From: Buttiauxella izardii
GTDB taxonomy: Bacteria > Pseudomonadota > Gammaproteobacteria > Enterobacterales > Enterobacteriaceae
NCBI RefSeq assembly: GCF_003601925.1
Contig: NZ_QZWH01000009.1
Location: 1-64,000, forward strand
Reading direction: 5' to 3'
DNA length: 64,000 nt
The translations under genes were made by a program, and so were the position numbers. The notes beneath the pieces are model-generated. The model did no database searches, was not told the DNA's origin, and saw only the letters and a list, made by a program, of their open reading frames with translations. Of the stretch, positions 45,636-56,000 are shown one piece after another; position 1 is the stretch's first letter; each line of letters starts with the position of its first letter.

Positions 45636-48050
45636 TCAGGCCACAAACTGGCGGAATAGCGCTTTGCCTTTGAGTAAACGCACGCCCAACCAGCCGCCGC
45701 AGACCGACAGCAGCACCGCTCCAGTTAATGGCAAGATAACCCACAACCGCCAGTCAGGTTCCCATGGGAAATCAAACACCTGAGTTTGCAGCAGACCGAG
45801 TGCGGTTTCAGCGCCAATCGCCGCCACCAGCCCGGAAACCAGGCCAAGAACGGCAAACTCGCACCACAGCGTGGTACGCAGCAGGCGTTTCCCTGCACCC
45901 AAAGTACGGTAAACGACAAGCTCTTGATGACGCTGGCGCATCCCCACTTGCACTTGCGCCAACAGCAGCAACACGCCACAGGCCGTCACCAGCACCACCA
46001 TCACTTCCAGCGCGCGACTCACTTGCTCCAGCACCTGACCAACCTGGCGCAGAATCGTCCCGATATCCAGCAAACTGAGCGTTGGGAATTCACGGTTAAG
46101 CTGCGTGAGTACGCCGTTTTTGCCCTCCAGATGGAAGCTGGTAAGCCAGCTTTGTGGCTGGTTATCCAGTGCGCCCGGCGGGAAAATAAAGTAGAAGTTA
46201 GGCCGCAGGCTTTCCCAATCCACTTTACGCAGGCTGGAAACTTTGGCAGAGAAATCCTGGGTATCGCCCATAAAGGTGACGGTATCACCCAGCTTAATTT
46301 TGAGGCGTTTCGCCACACCTTCGTCCATGGAAACTTCACCCGCTTTTGGCGGCCAGCTTCCCGCCAGAATCGGATTATGGGTCGGTTTCTGGCTTTGCCA
46401 CGTCAGGTTCAGCTCGCGGTTTAGCGCTTCGTCCGGGTTGCCCTCGGTGGATTTGCCGTTAATCGCCGTCATACGCACCCGCACAATCGGGTAGAACGAT
46501 TCCGGGATAATCTGGTGTTCAGCCAAAAACTCTTTCACTGGCTGAACCTGTTCGGTGGCGATGTTCAGCAGGAAGTAGTTCGGGCTTTCCGGCGGCAACT
46601 GCTGTTGCCAGCGATCCAGCAAATCGCCACGCAATACCAACAATAATGCGAGCAACATAAACGACAGCGAGAAAGCGGCTAGCTGGCTGAGGGTCGCCCA
46701 CGGCTGGCGCAACAGACGGTTCACCGCCAGGCGCAACGCGAGGTTTTTCAGCGTCAGCTTTTTCAGCAGTTTCAACACACCCCAGCCGACAATTCCGCAC
46801 AAAGCTGCCAGAACGACCGTCCCCGCCAATACAGCCCACAGCAGCGTGCTGCCGCCCATCAATAAGGCTAACAACGCCACCACCACGATGGTGATAATCG
46901 GCAGGTAGATTTTCAGCGGCCAGACGTTTGCCACCGCATCACGGCGTAACACGCGCAGCGGCTGAGTCGCCAGCAGCAGGCGATACGGGCGCAGGCCGAC
47001 AAGTAGCGAAATCACCACCATCGAGCCAATGGCCCACACCCACGGCCACAGGCTGGCTGGGGGTAAAGCCGCAGGAAGAACAGGTTTCAGCAGGCGCATC
47101 AGCACCGCTTCAAACAATAATCCAGCCGCGCCTCCGGCAATCGCCGCCAGCGCCAGAACCATCAACCACTGGCCGATGATCAGCTTACGCAGTGCGGCGC
47201 GCCCCGCTCCGAGAGTTTTCAGAATGGCGACTAAATCGTAACGGCTACGGCAATAATGGTTCATCGCCACAGCGACGGCAGCCACCGCCAGCAACAGCGT
47301 CAGCAGTGCGGAAAGCAGCAAGAATTGTTGCGAGCGTTCAAGGGATTTACCCAGCGCACCGTCATCTTGCTCCATGCCGTACCAGCGCTGTTCCGGTTTA
47401 AGCAGCGGCACAACAAACTTCTCAAATTTATCGAGCTGAGCAGGCGTGCCGCCAAATTTATAGCGCCAGGTGATGCGGCTTCCCGGCTGCACCGCGCCAG
47501 TTTTTTCCACGTCCGCGAGGTTCATCATTAAACGCGGGGCCATCTGGAACGGGTTAAAACCGGAATCCGGCTCCTGAACCACTTCGCCCGCAATGCGCAA
47601 CGTGGTGTCGCCGACGTCAATCGAATCCCCGGCTTTAAGATTGAGCAACGCCATTAAACGCGGTGCCAGCAGCACGCTTCCCGGCTCGGGTTTTAAGCCG
47701 GGCGGGTTAGTATCCAGCTCGCCATACATCGGATAAACATTATCGACGGCTTTAACCGACGCCAACTGCGGCGTGTCTCCGGCAAAAGTCATGGTCGCAA
47801 ATGTCAGCTGTTTGCCAACTTTCAGGCCATCTTTTTGCGCCTGATCCAACCATTCCTGCGGCACTTCGCGCGCGCTGCGCAATGCGCGGTCGCCCGCCAT
47901 AAAATCACGACTTTGCTGGTTTAGCCCTTGCTCCATGCGGTCGCTGATATTGCCGAGCGCCAGTACGCACGCCACCGCAAGGCTCAACGCCAGCCAGACA
48001 ATCAGCAGTGACGGCGAGCGCCATTCGCGCCAGAACCAGCGAGCAATCAT
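45636..48050 (-). CDS. ybbP: YbbP, FtsX-type ABC permease
   Basis: This 804-residue inner-membrane permease of the FtsX/MacB-like type has an N-terminal helix (MIARWFWREWRSPSLLIVWLALSLAVACVLAL), a large periplasmic domain, four further helices, a second periplasmic domain and a C-terminal helix group (VMVVLVTACGVLLLLAQVQVGMRQRHQELVVYRTLGAGKRLLRT). With YbbA and TesA it may act on envelope lipids or signals; its substrate is not known. ATG 48050 overlaps the ybbA stop and has GGAGG upstream. E. coli YbbP is 804 residues. Confidence 0.96.
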   Translation of the reverse strand: MIARWFWREWRSPSLLIVWLALSLAVACVLALGNISDRMEQGLNQQSRDFMAGDRALRSAREVPQEWLDQAQKDGLKVGKQLTFATMTFAGDTPQLASVKAVDNVYPMYGELDTNPPGLKPEPGSVLLAPRLMALLNLKAGDSIDVGDTTLRIAGEVVQEPDSGFNPFQMAPRLMMNLADVEKTGAVQPGSRITWRYKFGGTPAQLDKFEKFVVPLLKPEQRWYGMEQDDGALGKSLERSQQFLLLSALLTLLLAVAAVAVAMNHYCRSRYDLVAILKTLGAGRAALRKLIIGQWLMVLALAAIAGGAAGLLFEAVLMRLLKPVLPAALPPASLWPWVWAIGSMVVISLLVGLRPYRLLLATQPLRVLRRDAVANVWPLKIYLPIITIVVVALLALLMGGSTLLWAVLAGTVVLAALCGIVGWGVLKLLKKLTLKNLALRLAVNRLLRQPWATLSQLAAFSLSFMLLALLLVLRGDLLDRWQQQLPPESPNYFLLNIATEQVQPVKEFLAEHQIIPESFYPIVRVRMTAINGKSTEGNPDEALNRELNLTWQSQKPTHNPILAGSWPPKAGEVSMDEGVAKRLKIKLGDTVTFMGDTQDFSAKVSSLRKVDWESLRPNFYFIFPPGALDNQPQSWLTSFHLEGKNGVLTQLNREFPTLSLLDIGTILRQVGQVLEQVSRALEVMVVLVTACGVLLLLAQVQVGMRQRHQELVVYRTLGAGKRLLRTTLWCEFAVLGLVSGLVAAIGAETALGLLQTQVFDFPWEPDWRLWVILPLTGAVLLSVCGGWLGVRLLKGKALFRQFVA

Positions 48051-48733
48051 GCTTCCTCCCACAACTGACCTTCACGCAGGCGCAGGCGACGGTCGCAGCG
48101 CGCGGCGAGTTGTTCATCGTGTGTGACGAGAATCAGCGTGGTAGCGAAATCGCGGTTTAATGAGAAGAGGAGATCGGCGATGCGGTCACCGGTGTGGCGA
48201 TCGAGGTTGCCGGTGGGTTCATCAGCAAACAGCACTGCCGGGCGGCCATTAAAGGCGCGAGCCAGCGCCACACGCTGCTGCTCGCCACCGGAAAGCTGTG
48301 CCGGAAGATGGTCAAGGCGTTTGCCAAGACCAAGCTGTTCGAGCAAGGCTTTGGCCTGGGCGCGGCTGGAAGCGTCGTTTTGGCCGCGTAATAGCGAGGG
48401 GAGTTCGACGTTTTCCAGCGCGTTGAGCGTCGGCACTAACATGAATGACTGGAATACGAAGCCGACATTTTTTGCCCGCAGTGCCGCTCGCGCTTCTTCA
48501 TCCATGCTGTGTAACGGCTCGCCGCACAGGTGAACTTCCCCTTCGCTGCCGTCATCAAGACCTGCGAGAATCGCCAGTAGTGTAGACTTCCCGGAGCCGG
48601 ACTCGCCGATTAACGCAATGGTCTGCGCCGGTTTGACAACCAGCTCAACTCCGGTAAGGATGGAAAGCTGATGTTCCCCAGTTCCTACGGACTTACTAAG
48701 ATGATGAACTTCAACAATGTTTTCCGCTGGCAT
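48047..48733 (-). CDS. ybbA: YbbA, ABC transporter ATPase
   Basis: This 228-residue LolD/MacB-type ATPase has Walker A GESGSGKST (43-51), Q-loop VGFVFQSFMLVPTLNALENVELP, signature LSGGEQQRVALARAF and Walker B AVLFADEPTGNLD. It partners YbbP. The start MPAENIVEVHHLSKS at 48733 matches E. coli; it runs divergently into tesA, overlapping it by 33 bp. Confidence 0.96.
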   Translation of the reverse strand: MPAENIVEVHHLSKSVGTGEHQLSILTGVELVVKPAQTIALIGESGSGKSTLLAILAGLDDGSEGEVHLCGEPLHSMDEEARAALRAKNVGFVFQSFMLVPTLNALENVELPSLLRGQNDASSRAQAKALLEQLGLGKRLDHLPAQLSGGEQQRVALARAFNGRPAVLFADEPTGNLDRHTGDRIADLLFSLNRDFATTLILVTHDEQLAARCDRRLRLREGQLWEEA

Positions 48734-49330
48734 TTGCCCTTCCTGTTTCTGGCTTTCTTGACCATTCGCGCCGCACATGCGGACACGTTGCTGATTCTGG
48801 GTGACAGTTTAAGCGCGGGTTACCGAATGTCGGCAACGGCGGCCTGGCCTGCCTTGCTGGATAAGAAATGGAACCAGCAAAATACTAAAGTTGTGAACGC
48901 CAGTATCAGTGGCGACACCGCGCCGCAAGGGCTGGCGCGGCTTCCGGCGTTGCTAAAACAACATCAGCCGCGCTGGGTGTTAATCGAACTGGGCGGTAAC
49001 GACGGCCTGCGCGGTTTTCAGCCGCAAGCCATCGAAAAAAGTCTGCGCCAGATCATCAATGAGGTAAAAGCGGCAAACGCTCAACCATTGCTGATGCAAA
49101 TACGTCTGCCTGCAAACTACGGTCGTCGTTATAATGAGTCGTTTAGCGCTATTTATCCGCAACTTGCCAAAGAGTTTTCTATTCCTCTGCTGCCATTCTT
49201 TATGGAGGAAGTCTATTTGAAACCGCAATGGATGCAGGATGACGGTATCCATCCGAATAGCGATGCACAGCCGTTTATCGCCGACTGGATGTCTTCCCGT
49301 CTGGCTCCTTTAGTAAAACACGACTCATGA
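48701..49330 (+). CDS. tesA: Acyl-CoA thioesterase I / lysophospholipase L1
   Basis: This 209-residue periplasmic SGNH hydrolase has a signal peptide (MMNFNNVFRWHLPFLFLAFLTIRAAHA), nucleophile Ser36 in GDSLSAGYRM, oxyanion Gly and Asn (SGDT, GGNDGLRGF) and the Asp-x-x-His pair in DDGIHPN. It hydrolyses acyl-CoA, lysophospholipids and some esters. Its start lies inside the divergent ybbA start region, as in E. coli. Confidence 0.97.
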   Translation: MMNFNNVFRWHLPFLFLAFLTIRAAHADTLLILGDSLSAGYRMSATAAWPALLDKKWNQQNTKVVNASISGDTAPQGLARLPALLKQHQPRWVLIELGGNDGLRGFQPQAIEKSLRQIINEVKAANAQPLLMQIRLPANYGRRYNESFSAIYPQLAKEFSIPLLPFFMEEVYLKPQWMQDDGIHPNSDAQPFIADWMSSRLAPLVKHDS

Positions 49331-49358
49331 ACAAGCGGAGCTTCGCGCGGGTAAAGTT

Positions 49359-50129
49359 ATGCAAAAATCAGTTTTAATTACAGGTTGTTCCAGCGGGATT
49401 GGCCTCGCCTGCGCCCATGAATTACGCAAGCAAGGGTTCCATATTCTGGCCGCCTGCCGAAAACCCGAAGATGTTGAGCGCATGAATCAAGCCGGATTTA
49501 CCGGCGTGCAGCTCGATCTCGATTCTCCTGAAAGTGTGCAGGCCGCAGCGGCACAAGTTATCGAACTGACCGGAAACCGCCTGTTCGGGCTGTTTAATAA
49601 TGGCGGGTACGGCGTTTATGGCCCGCTGCAAACCCTTTCGCGTGAACAGCTCGAGCAACAATTTTCGACCAATTTATTCGGCACCCATCAGCTCACGATG
49701 CTGTTGCTCCCGGCGATGTTGCCGCACCGTGAAGGGCGCATTGTGATGACCAGTTCGGTGATGGGCCTGGTTTCGACGCCGGGTCGCGGAGCCTACGCCG
49801 CCAGCAAATACGCGCTGGAAGCGTGGTCTGACGCACTGCGCATGGAACTGCATCACAGCGGGATTAAAGTCAGTTTGATTGAGCCTGGCCCAATCCGCAC
49901 GCAGTTCACGCAAAACGTTAACCAGACGCAAGCCGACCATCCGGTAGAAAATCCGGGGATCGCCGCACGCTTTACGCTCGGCCCGGAAGCGGTAGTGGAA
50001 AAAGTGCGCCATGCTTTTGAAAGCCCGAAACCGAAATTACGCTATCCAGTGACGCTGGTCGCCCATGCTTTAACGTGGTTGCGCCGCCTGCTGCCAGCCT
50101 GCATGTTGGATAAAATTTTACGTGGTTAG
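49359..50129 (+). CDS. ybbO: YbbO, short-chain dehydrogenase
   Basis: This 256-residue classical SDR has cofactor motif TGCSSGIGLACAHELRKQG, NNGGYG, catalytic Ser (TSSVMG) and YAASK. E. coli YbbO acts as an NADP-dependent aldehyde reductase on medium and long chains. A C-terminal hydrophobic stretch (LVAHALTWLRRLLPACML) may touch the membrane. It is 28 bp after tesA and likely co-transcribed. Confidence 0.95.
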   Translation: MQKSVLITGCSSGIGLACAHELRKQGFHILAACRKPEDVERMNQAGFTGVQLDLDSPESVQAAAAQVIELTGNRLFGLFNNGGYGVYGPLQTLSREQLEQQFSTNLFGTHQLTMLLLPAMLPHREGRIVMTSSVMGLVSTPGRGAYAASKYALEAWSDALRMELHHSGIKVSLIEPGPIRTQFTQNVNQTQADHPVENPGIAARFTLGPEAVVEKVRHAFESPKPKLRYPVTLVAHALTWLRRLLPACMLDKILRG

Positions 50130-50188
50130 TTGAAGCGCCTTTTGCCAACCCCCATGTAAACGTTAAATATTTCTGAGAGAGTTAAGCC

Positions 50189-51043
50189 ATGTCTGCAACG
50201 TACAATATTGATATTACCGAAGCGAACCTACATCAGACGCTGGAACAGTCCGTTACCACACCGATTCTGTTCTACTTTTGGTCTGCTCGTAGCCAACATT
50301 GCGAACAACTCACGCCCGTTCTCGACAAGCTTGCCGCGCAATATCAGGGCCAGTTTATTCTTGCCAAAGTGGACTGCGACGCCGAGCAGATGGTCGCTTC
50401 ACAGTTTGGTTTGCGCAGTATTCCAACGGTTTATCTGTTCCAGAATGGCCAGCCGGTAGACGGTTTCCAGGGCCCGCAACCAGAAGAAGCGATTCGCGCA
50501 TTACTGGAAAAGGTACTGCCGCGTGAAGAAGAGCTGAAAGCGCAAGAAGCGATGCTGCTGATGCAGGAAGGCAAACACGCCGAAGCGCTGCCGCTGCTGA
50601 AAGATGCGTGGCAGCTCTCAAATCAGAACAGCGAAATTGGCCTGATGCTGGCAGAAGTGCAAATTGCGCTGAACCGCAGCGAAGACGCTGAAGCGGTGCT
50701 GAAAACGATTCCATTGCAGGATCAAGATACTCGCTATCAGGGTTTAGTCGCGCAAATCGATCTGTTGAAGCAAGCCGCCGACACGCCGGAGATCCAACTG
50801 CTGCAACAGCAAGTTGATCAAGATCCTGAAAACGCCCTGCTTGCCAGCCAACTGGCGCTGCAACTGCATCAGGTTGGGCGTAACGAAGAAGCGCTGGAAT
50901 TGCTGTTCACTCATCTGAAAAAGGATTTGGGCGCGGCTGACGGGCAAGTACGCAAGATACTGATGGAGATTCTGGCAGCCCTCGGAACCGGTGATGCGCT
51001 GGCCTCTAAGTATCGCCGCCAGATGTATTCACTGCTGTATTAA
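50189..51043 (+). CDS. cnoX: Chaperedoxin CnoX (YbbN)
   Basis: This 284-residue protein has an N-terminal thioredoxin fold (to about 110) whose active site is SQHC (Ser35-Cys38) rather than CxxC, so it is not a normal reductase. TPR-like helices follow ([40 protein letters not shown]). Cys63, the residue chlorinated or oxidised in E. coli CnoX, is kept ([10 protein letters not shown]). It holds unfolding proteins under bleach stress and passes them to GroEL or DnaK. Confidence 0.95.
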   Translation: MSATYNIDITEANLHQTLEQSVTTPILFYFWSARSQHCEQLTPVLDKLAAQYQGQFILAKVDCDAEQMVASQFGLRSIPTVYLFQNGQPVDGFQGPQPEEAIRALLEKVLPREEELKAQEAMLLMQEGKHAEALPLLKDAWQLSNQNSEIGLMLAEVQIALNRSEDAEAVLKTIPLQDQDTRYQGLVAQIDLLKQAADTPEIQLLQQQVDQDPENALLASQLALQLHQVGRNEEALELLFTHLKKDLGAADGQVRKILMEILAALGTGDALASKYRRQMYSLLY

Positions 51044-51044
51044 A

Positions 51045-51108
51045 ATGTCGGAAGACGCTGCGCTTTTCCGACCTTCAAAAAGAAACGCAGCGTCATCCAC
51101 GCTGAAAA
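51045..51108. repeat. REP pair after cnoX
   Basis: TGTCGGAAGACGCTGCGCTTTTCCGACC faces AACGCAGCGTCATCCACGC: a degenerate REP pair between cnoX and qmcA. Confidence 0.7.
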
Positions 51109-51171
51109 AAATCGCTGATTGAACCCCGTTAAGGGGTAGACTACATCAAAATAACAATGGAGGTTTTTTTG

Positions 51172-52086
51172 ATGTTAATCGTCATTCCCGTACTGATCCT
51201 CGTCGCGCTGATTATCGTCGGCGCCGGGGTAAAAATCGTGCCGCAGGGCTACCAATGGACCGTTGAACGCTTTGGCCGATACACCAAAACTCTGATGCCA
51301 GGCTTAAGCCTTGTGGTGCCGTTTATGGACCGCATTGGCCGCAAAATCAATATGATGGAGCAAGTGCTGGACATCCCTTCCCAGGAAATCATTTCCAAAG
51401 ATAACGCCAACGTCGCCATCGATGCGGTGTGCTTTATTCAGGTTGTCGACGCGCCACGTGCGGCGTATGAAGTCAGCAATCTTGAACTGGCGATCATGAA
51501 CCTCACGATGACCAACATTCGTACCGTGCTCGGTTCCATGGAACTCGATGAAATGCTCTCGCAGCGCGACAACATCAACACGCGTTTGCTGCATATCGTC
51601 GATGAAGCGACGAATCCATGGGGGATCAAAATCACCCGTATTGAGATTCGCGACGTGCGTCCACCGGCTGAACTAATTGATGCGATGAATGCGCAGATGA
51701 AAGCCGAGCGAACCAAGCGTGCTTATATTCTGGAAGCCGAAGGGATCCGCCAGGCGGAGATCGTGAAAGCTGAAGGCGATAAACAGTCGAAGATCCTGAA
51801 AGCAGAAGGCGAACGCCAGTCCGCATTCTTGCAGGCCGAAGCCCGTGAACGTAGTGCAGAAGCGGAAGCCCGCGCCACGCGAATGGTGTCCGAAGCGATC
51901 GCCAAAGGGGATATTCAGGCGATTAACTACTTCGTGGCACAGAAATATACTGACGCGCTGCAACAGATTGGCTCGGCCAATAACAGCAAAGTGGTATTGA
52001 TGCCGCTTGATGCCACCAGCCTGATGGGCTCGATTGCCGGGATCAGCGAACTTATCGCGCAAAGCGGTACTGAGCGTAAAAAATGA
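51172..52086 (+). CDS. qmcA: QmcA, SPFH/stomatin-type membrane protein
   Basis: This 304-residue protein has an N-terminal membrane helix ([23 protein letters not shown]), an SPFH domain (about 25-190) and a coiled-coil rich in [17 protein letters not shown] repeats. E. coli QmcA assembles cage-like membrane microdomains and links to FtsH function. The ATG at 51172 has GGAGG 8 bp upstream and aligns with E. coli; a start five codons earlier covers that site. Overlaps ybbJ by 4 bp. Confidence 0.96.
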   Translation: MLIVIPVLILVALIIVGAGVKIVPQGYQWTVERFGRYTKTLMPGLSLVVPFMDRIGRKINMMEQVLDIPSQEIISKDNANVAIDAVCFIQVVDAPRAAYEVSNLELAIMNLTMTNIRTVLGSMELDEMLSQRDNINTRLLHIVDEATNPWGIKITRIEIRDVRPPAELIDAMNAQMKAERTKRAYILEAEGIRQAEIVKAEGDKQSKILKAEGERQSAFLQAEARERSAEAEARATRMVSEAIAKGDIQAINYFVAQKYTDALQQIGSANNSKVVLMPLDATSLMGSIAGISELIAQSGTERKK

Positions 52087-52529
52087 TAGCCCTGCTGTTT
52101 ACCCACGCGCATATCTTCTGGCTCACGCTGGGCGGTTTACTGCTGGCGGCTGAAATGCTCGGCGCCAGCGGTTATTTGCTGTGGAGCGGAGTGGCGGCGG
52201 TGCTGACCGGTTTACTGGTATGGATTGTGCCGCTCGGCTGGGAATGGCAAGGCGTGTGCTTTGCCGTGCTCACGCTGGTTGCGGCCTTTCTGTGGTGGCG
52301 CTGGCTCTCAACGCGTAAACAGCAACAACCCGGTGAAGTGCTCAATCAGCGCGGCCATCAGTTGATTGGCCGCCGTTTGCGTCTGGATACCACGTTGGTC
52401 AACGGTCGCGGCCATATTCGCGTAGCCGATAGCTCATGGCCGGTGATGGCAGACACCGATTTAGCCGCAGGCACCGAAGTGATTGTCACAGCCGTCGAAG
52501 GCATCACCTTGAAAATACAGGCGGTTTAA
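52083..52529 (+). CDS. ybbJ: YbbJ, NfeD-family membrane protein
   Basis: This 148-residue protein has three hydrophobic segments in its first 75 residues ([39 protein letters not shown]) and a C-terminal OB-fold (about 85-148, [28 protein letters not shown]), as in short NfeD proteins, which pair with stomatins such as QmcA. Its stop overlaps the cueR stop on the other strand. Confidence 0.95.
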   Translation: MIALLFTHAHIFWLTLGGLLLAAEMLGASGYLLWSGVAAVLTGLLVWIVPLGWEWQGVCFAVLTLVAAFLWWRWLSTRKQQQPGEVLNQRGHQLIGRRLRLDTTLVNGRGHIRVADSSWPVMADTDLAAGTEVIVTAVEGITLKIQAV

Positions 52530-52936
52530 GCCTGTTTCTGGTGATGGCAGCAGCCCGCAAGATTGTTAATAATCGGGCAATCCGCGCTGTCATCGCCGGG
52601 GCATGAATCCGCCAGCGCCAGCAACTGTTGGCGCATTCCCTGCAATTCCGTAATGTACTTTTCGATATCCGCGACTTTTTGCAAAGTCCGCGCTTTCACG
52701 TCCGCACTATGGCGCGCCGGGTCGTTGAAAAGATTGACCAGTTCACGACACTCTTCAAGATTAAACCCCACCTGGCGAGCCTGGCGCAGTAACGTCAGCT
52801 CATCCAGATGCTTTTGCGTGTAGCTACGATAGCCGTTGTCAGAACGCAGCGGCGCTGTCACCAGCCCTTTCTCTTCGTAAAAACGAATCGCTTTACTGGT
52901 TAAACCGGTTTTTTTTGCAACATCACTGATGTTCAT
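52526..52936 (-). CDS. cueR: Copper-responsive MerR-family regulator CueR
   Basis: This 136-residue regulator has a winged helix-turn-helix ([26 protein letters not shown]), a dimer helix and the Cu(I)-binding loop Cys112[10 protein letters not shown]120, then CCHH. It activates copA and cueO when Cu(I) rises. The ATG at 52936 matches E. coli CueR; GGAGGAAACATG is a strong ribosome site. In E. coli ybaT, glsA and copA follow next; here an autotransporter stands at that side. Confidence 0.96.
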   Translation of the reverse strand: MNISDVAKKTGLTSKAIRFYEEKGLVTAPLRSDNGYRSYTQKHLDELTLLRQARQVGFNLEECRELVNLFNDPARHSADVKARTLQKVADIEKYITELQGMRQQLLALADSCPGDDSADCPIINNLAGCCHHQKQA

Positions 52937-52969
52937 GTTTCCTCCTGAATCTTCCGTTGAGAGAAGTAT

Positions 52970-53001
52970 AACCCCCTGCACCCGTTCAGGTGCAGGGGGT
53001 T
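52970..53001 (-). terminator. Terminator between the autotransporter gene and cueR
   Basis: A perfect 13-bp stem (AACCCCCTGCACC / GGTGCAGGGGGTT) with loop CGTTCA lies just after the autotransporter stop. It separates that transcript from cueR, whose promoter must lie in the 68-bp gap. T runs are short on both sides. Confidence 0.75.
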
Positions 53002-53004
53002 TTA

Positions 53005-56000
53005 TCAGAAGCGAATTTTCATACCGACCGAGGCAGAAATATCAGAATCCACCTGCGTGTCTCCGCCGGTGTCCCAGGTTTTACCCACTTCGGTGTACGC
53101 CTGCACATCTGCGGTGACGGCCCATGTCGCACCCACTGCGGCTTCGGTAGTCTGGAAGCGCTGGTTAGCATCAATTTTAGTCGCCCCGGCGCTGTTCGCT
53201 GTATTGCGATACGTCACGGTGTCTTGCCCATCCGACAGTTCTTGCCACAAGTTAACCCGAATATACGGCTTCACTTTGCCGTAATCGGTGTCGTAATCCG
53301 CCGCCAGACGCAAGCCAAGGCGACCAATGACTGCGCCGTCAGCATCCACCGAGACTTTGGTTTTTGACGGGTCGCTCAGCGTCACATCATCAAAATCGCT
53401 GTATTGATAGATAAGCTGCGCCTGCGGTTCAATCAGCCAGTTGCTGTCCCAAAGCTGCCACGGTTTACCCACTTCGACCGACGCCACAAACGAGTTGCCA
53501 TCTGGGCTGTAAGTCTCGCGGTCGCTCATGTTTTTCAGGTCAACCGAGTGGTAGCCGTACTGCAAAACGTTATCGACGTAGAAACCGTTGGTGTCCGTCC
53601 AGGTGCCGTAAGCGCCCAAATAAGACGAGAATGTCGAGTTGTACGCCGCGCCACCGCTCATGCCGGTGATGCCATCGATTGAGCTGTCGATATCCATAAA
53701 GGTGGTGTACAAACCGGCACGCCATTTCTCGTCCTGATAAACATCCAGCCCCATTTGCATACCGTTATAGTTAGTACTGCTTTGGGATTTCGTCGGATCG
53801 TCGTGATGCTGATCGACCGATTTGACGATGTAACGCGCCCAGAAACGCCCTTCTTGATCTTCAGGCACACCCGCCTGCCACGGCTGTTCGTCACCGACGC
53901 GCTGATGCAATGTGCCAAGCACGGCGAGATCGGCCTGGCGGATAATCGCCCCGAGCGTGTCGAACCCTGGCACATCCGGGCGATATCCCGCACGTAGGAA
54001 CCAGTCTTCGCCCGCACCTTGTTGGTTCCCGGCAAATAACTGGTATTCCCAGGCTCCGGCGGTGAGCACGTCGCCGCCGATGTTGAAGGCGTCTTTGGTG
54101 GTCTGCGCGGTGGTCGTTGCGCCATTCACCGCTTCGACGACTAAAATACCGTCGCCGGTTGTCGGTTCGCCGAGCTGGCTGACGTCGATATCCAGCAGCG
54201 TGTTGCCCGTCGCCGTACCGCCGTTGATCACCAGATGATCGGCAACGCCTGGGCTGTGTTGCTGCGCGGCGATTTTCACCGTGCCGTTGTCGCCGACATA
54301 ATTGCCATTCACGGTGAGCGTCGAACCGACATCGCCGCCGCGTAAATTAATGGTGCCCTGGTTGTAGACGTTAGCCACGGTCTGGTTGAAACCGCCAGTA
54401 TCCAGAGTGGCTCCGCTGCTGACGATGTGTGTCGACTGATGGCTAAAGCTGTTGCGACTGGCCGCCGCCAGGGTGCCATTTTCCACCAGCGTAATGCCGC
54501 TCCAGGTATTGCGGCCATTAAGGAATGTGGTGCCGCTGCCCTGCTGCAAGACTTGCCCGTTGCCGGAAATATTCCCGTTCAGAGTGACGCTATCAGAACG
54601 GTTAATCGCTAGCGTTGCGTCATCGACAATATCGCCCGTCACGCTGCCCCCGGTTCCGCCGTTACCCAGTTGCAAGGTGCCGTTGCGAATGGTGGTTTGC
54701 CCGTCGAAGGTGCTGTCTTGCGTGAGGGTGAGTTTGCCGTCGCCCAGTTTGGTGAAGGTGCCGCTGCCAGTTACCGCGCTTAATAGTGAAACCGAATTAC
54801 CGTTGGTATCCACTGCCCCGCCACCGTCTGCAAGCGTGACCACGCGAGCGGTGTCAAACGCCGCACCGTAGCGCAATGTGCCGCCGCTCAGGCCGATGCC
54901 GGTTCCTGTCGCGCCAAGGTTGTTGTCTGCAGAGACTTGCAGTACGCCGCCGCTGACCTGCGTTCCGCCCTGGTACTGGTTGTTGCCGCCCAGGATTAAT
55001 GTTCCGGCATCGGTTTTGTTGATGCCGCCTTCGCCGTCGATGACGGAGTTAATGGTCGCGGTGTACCGTGCCCCCAGAATAGAGCCGTCGCCAACGCGAA
55101 TCTGAGTATCTGCGGTATGCGTAGTGATGTTATCGCCGCCAATCACGTAGCCATTGGTGGTGAATTGCGCGCCGCTGATCGCCACTTCCCCCAAGCTGGT
55201 ATCGACCGTCACGTTCCCCGCCTCGCCGCCAAAGACCGCGAACGATCCGTTGCTGTATGGCGTATTAAAGCGGCCATCTGGCGTGGTGACGTCGGTTGTC
55301 CAGTTGTCGTTACCGCGATTGTTCTGCCAGACGCCATCGCCGCCGTTGATCACACCGTTGTTTTTAAGCTCGCCGCCGTTGCCGCCCGTTCCGTCCCAGA
55401 AGCGCATGACCGCTCCGGTGCGATTCACAAGGTTGACCTGCCCGGCAATCGAGGTTTGCACATATAGATCGTCCGCTGCCGCAGGGGCTGCGCCAATATC
55501 CAGAATGTTATCGCTCAGTGCGCCGGTGTAGTTGAAGACGCGATACACGCCGACGTCAAACGATCCGCCCGGTGTCTGGGCGATATTCAGTTTGCCGTCG
55601 AGATTAAGATCGCCATTGATATTGATGAGATCGTTGAGCGTGCCGCCCACGACAAATGGCCTGCCGAACTGGAAGTCGACCTGCGAATCCTGGTTGAGGG
55701 TTAACGCGCCCATCTCCAGCACGCCGACGCTTGCAAGGTCTTGCCCCGCAGCCAGATGGCCGCCGTTTTCAATTTCGACACTGCCGCCGAGCACGCCCGC
55801 ACCGCCCAGGGTTGCGCCACTGTTCACCGTCGTTTTGCCGGTTGCCGCCGCCTGATTACCGTTAATCAGCAACACACCTTGTTGCGCGGTGGCGGTGCCG
55901 GTCCAGGTGTTGTCAGCGGTGAGATTGAGCGTGCCGCCGCCAGTTTTCACCAGGTTGCCGGTTCCGCTGATCAGCCCGCTAATGGTGTCATCGCGCCCAA

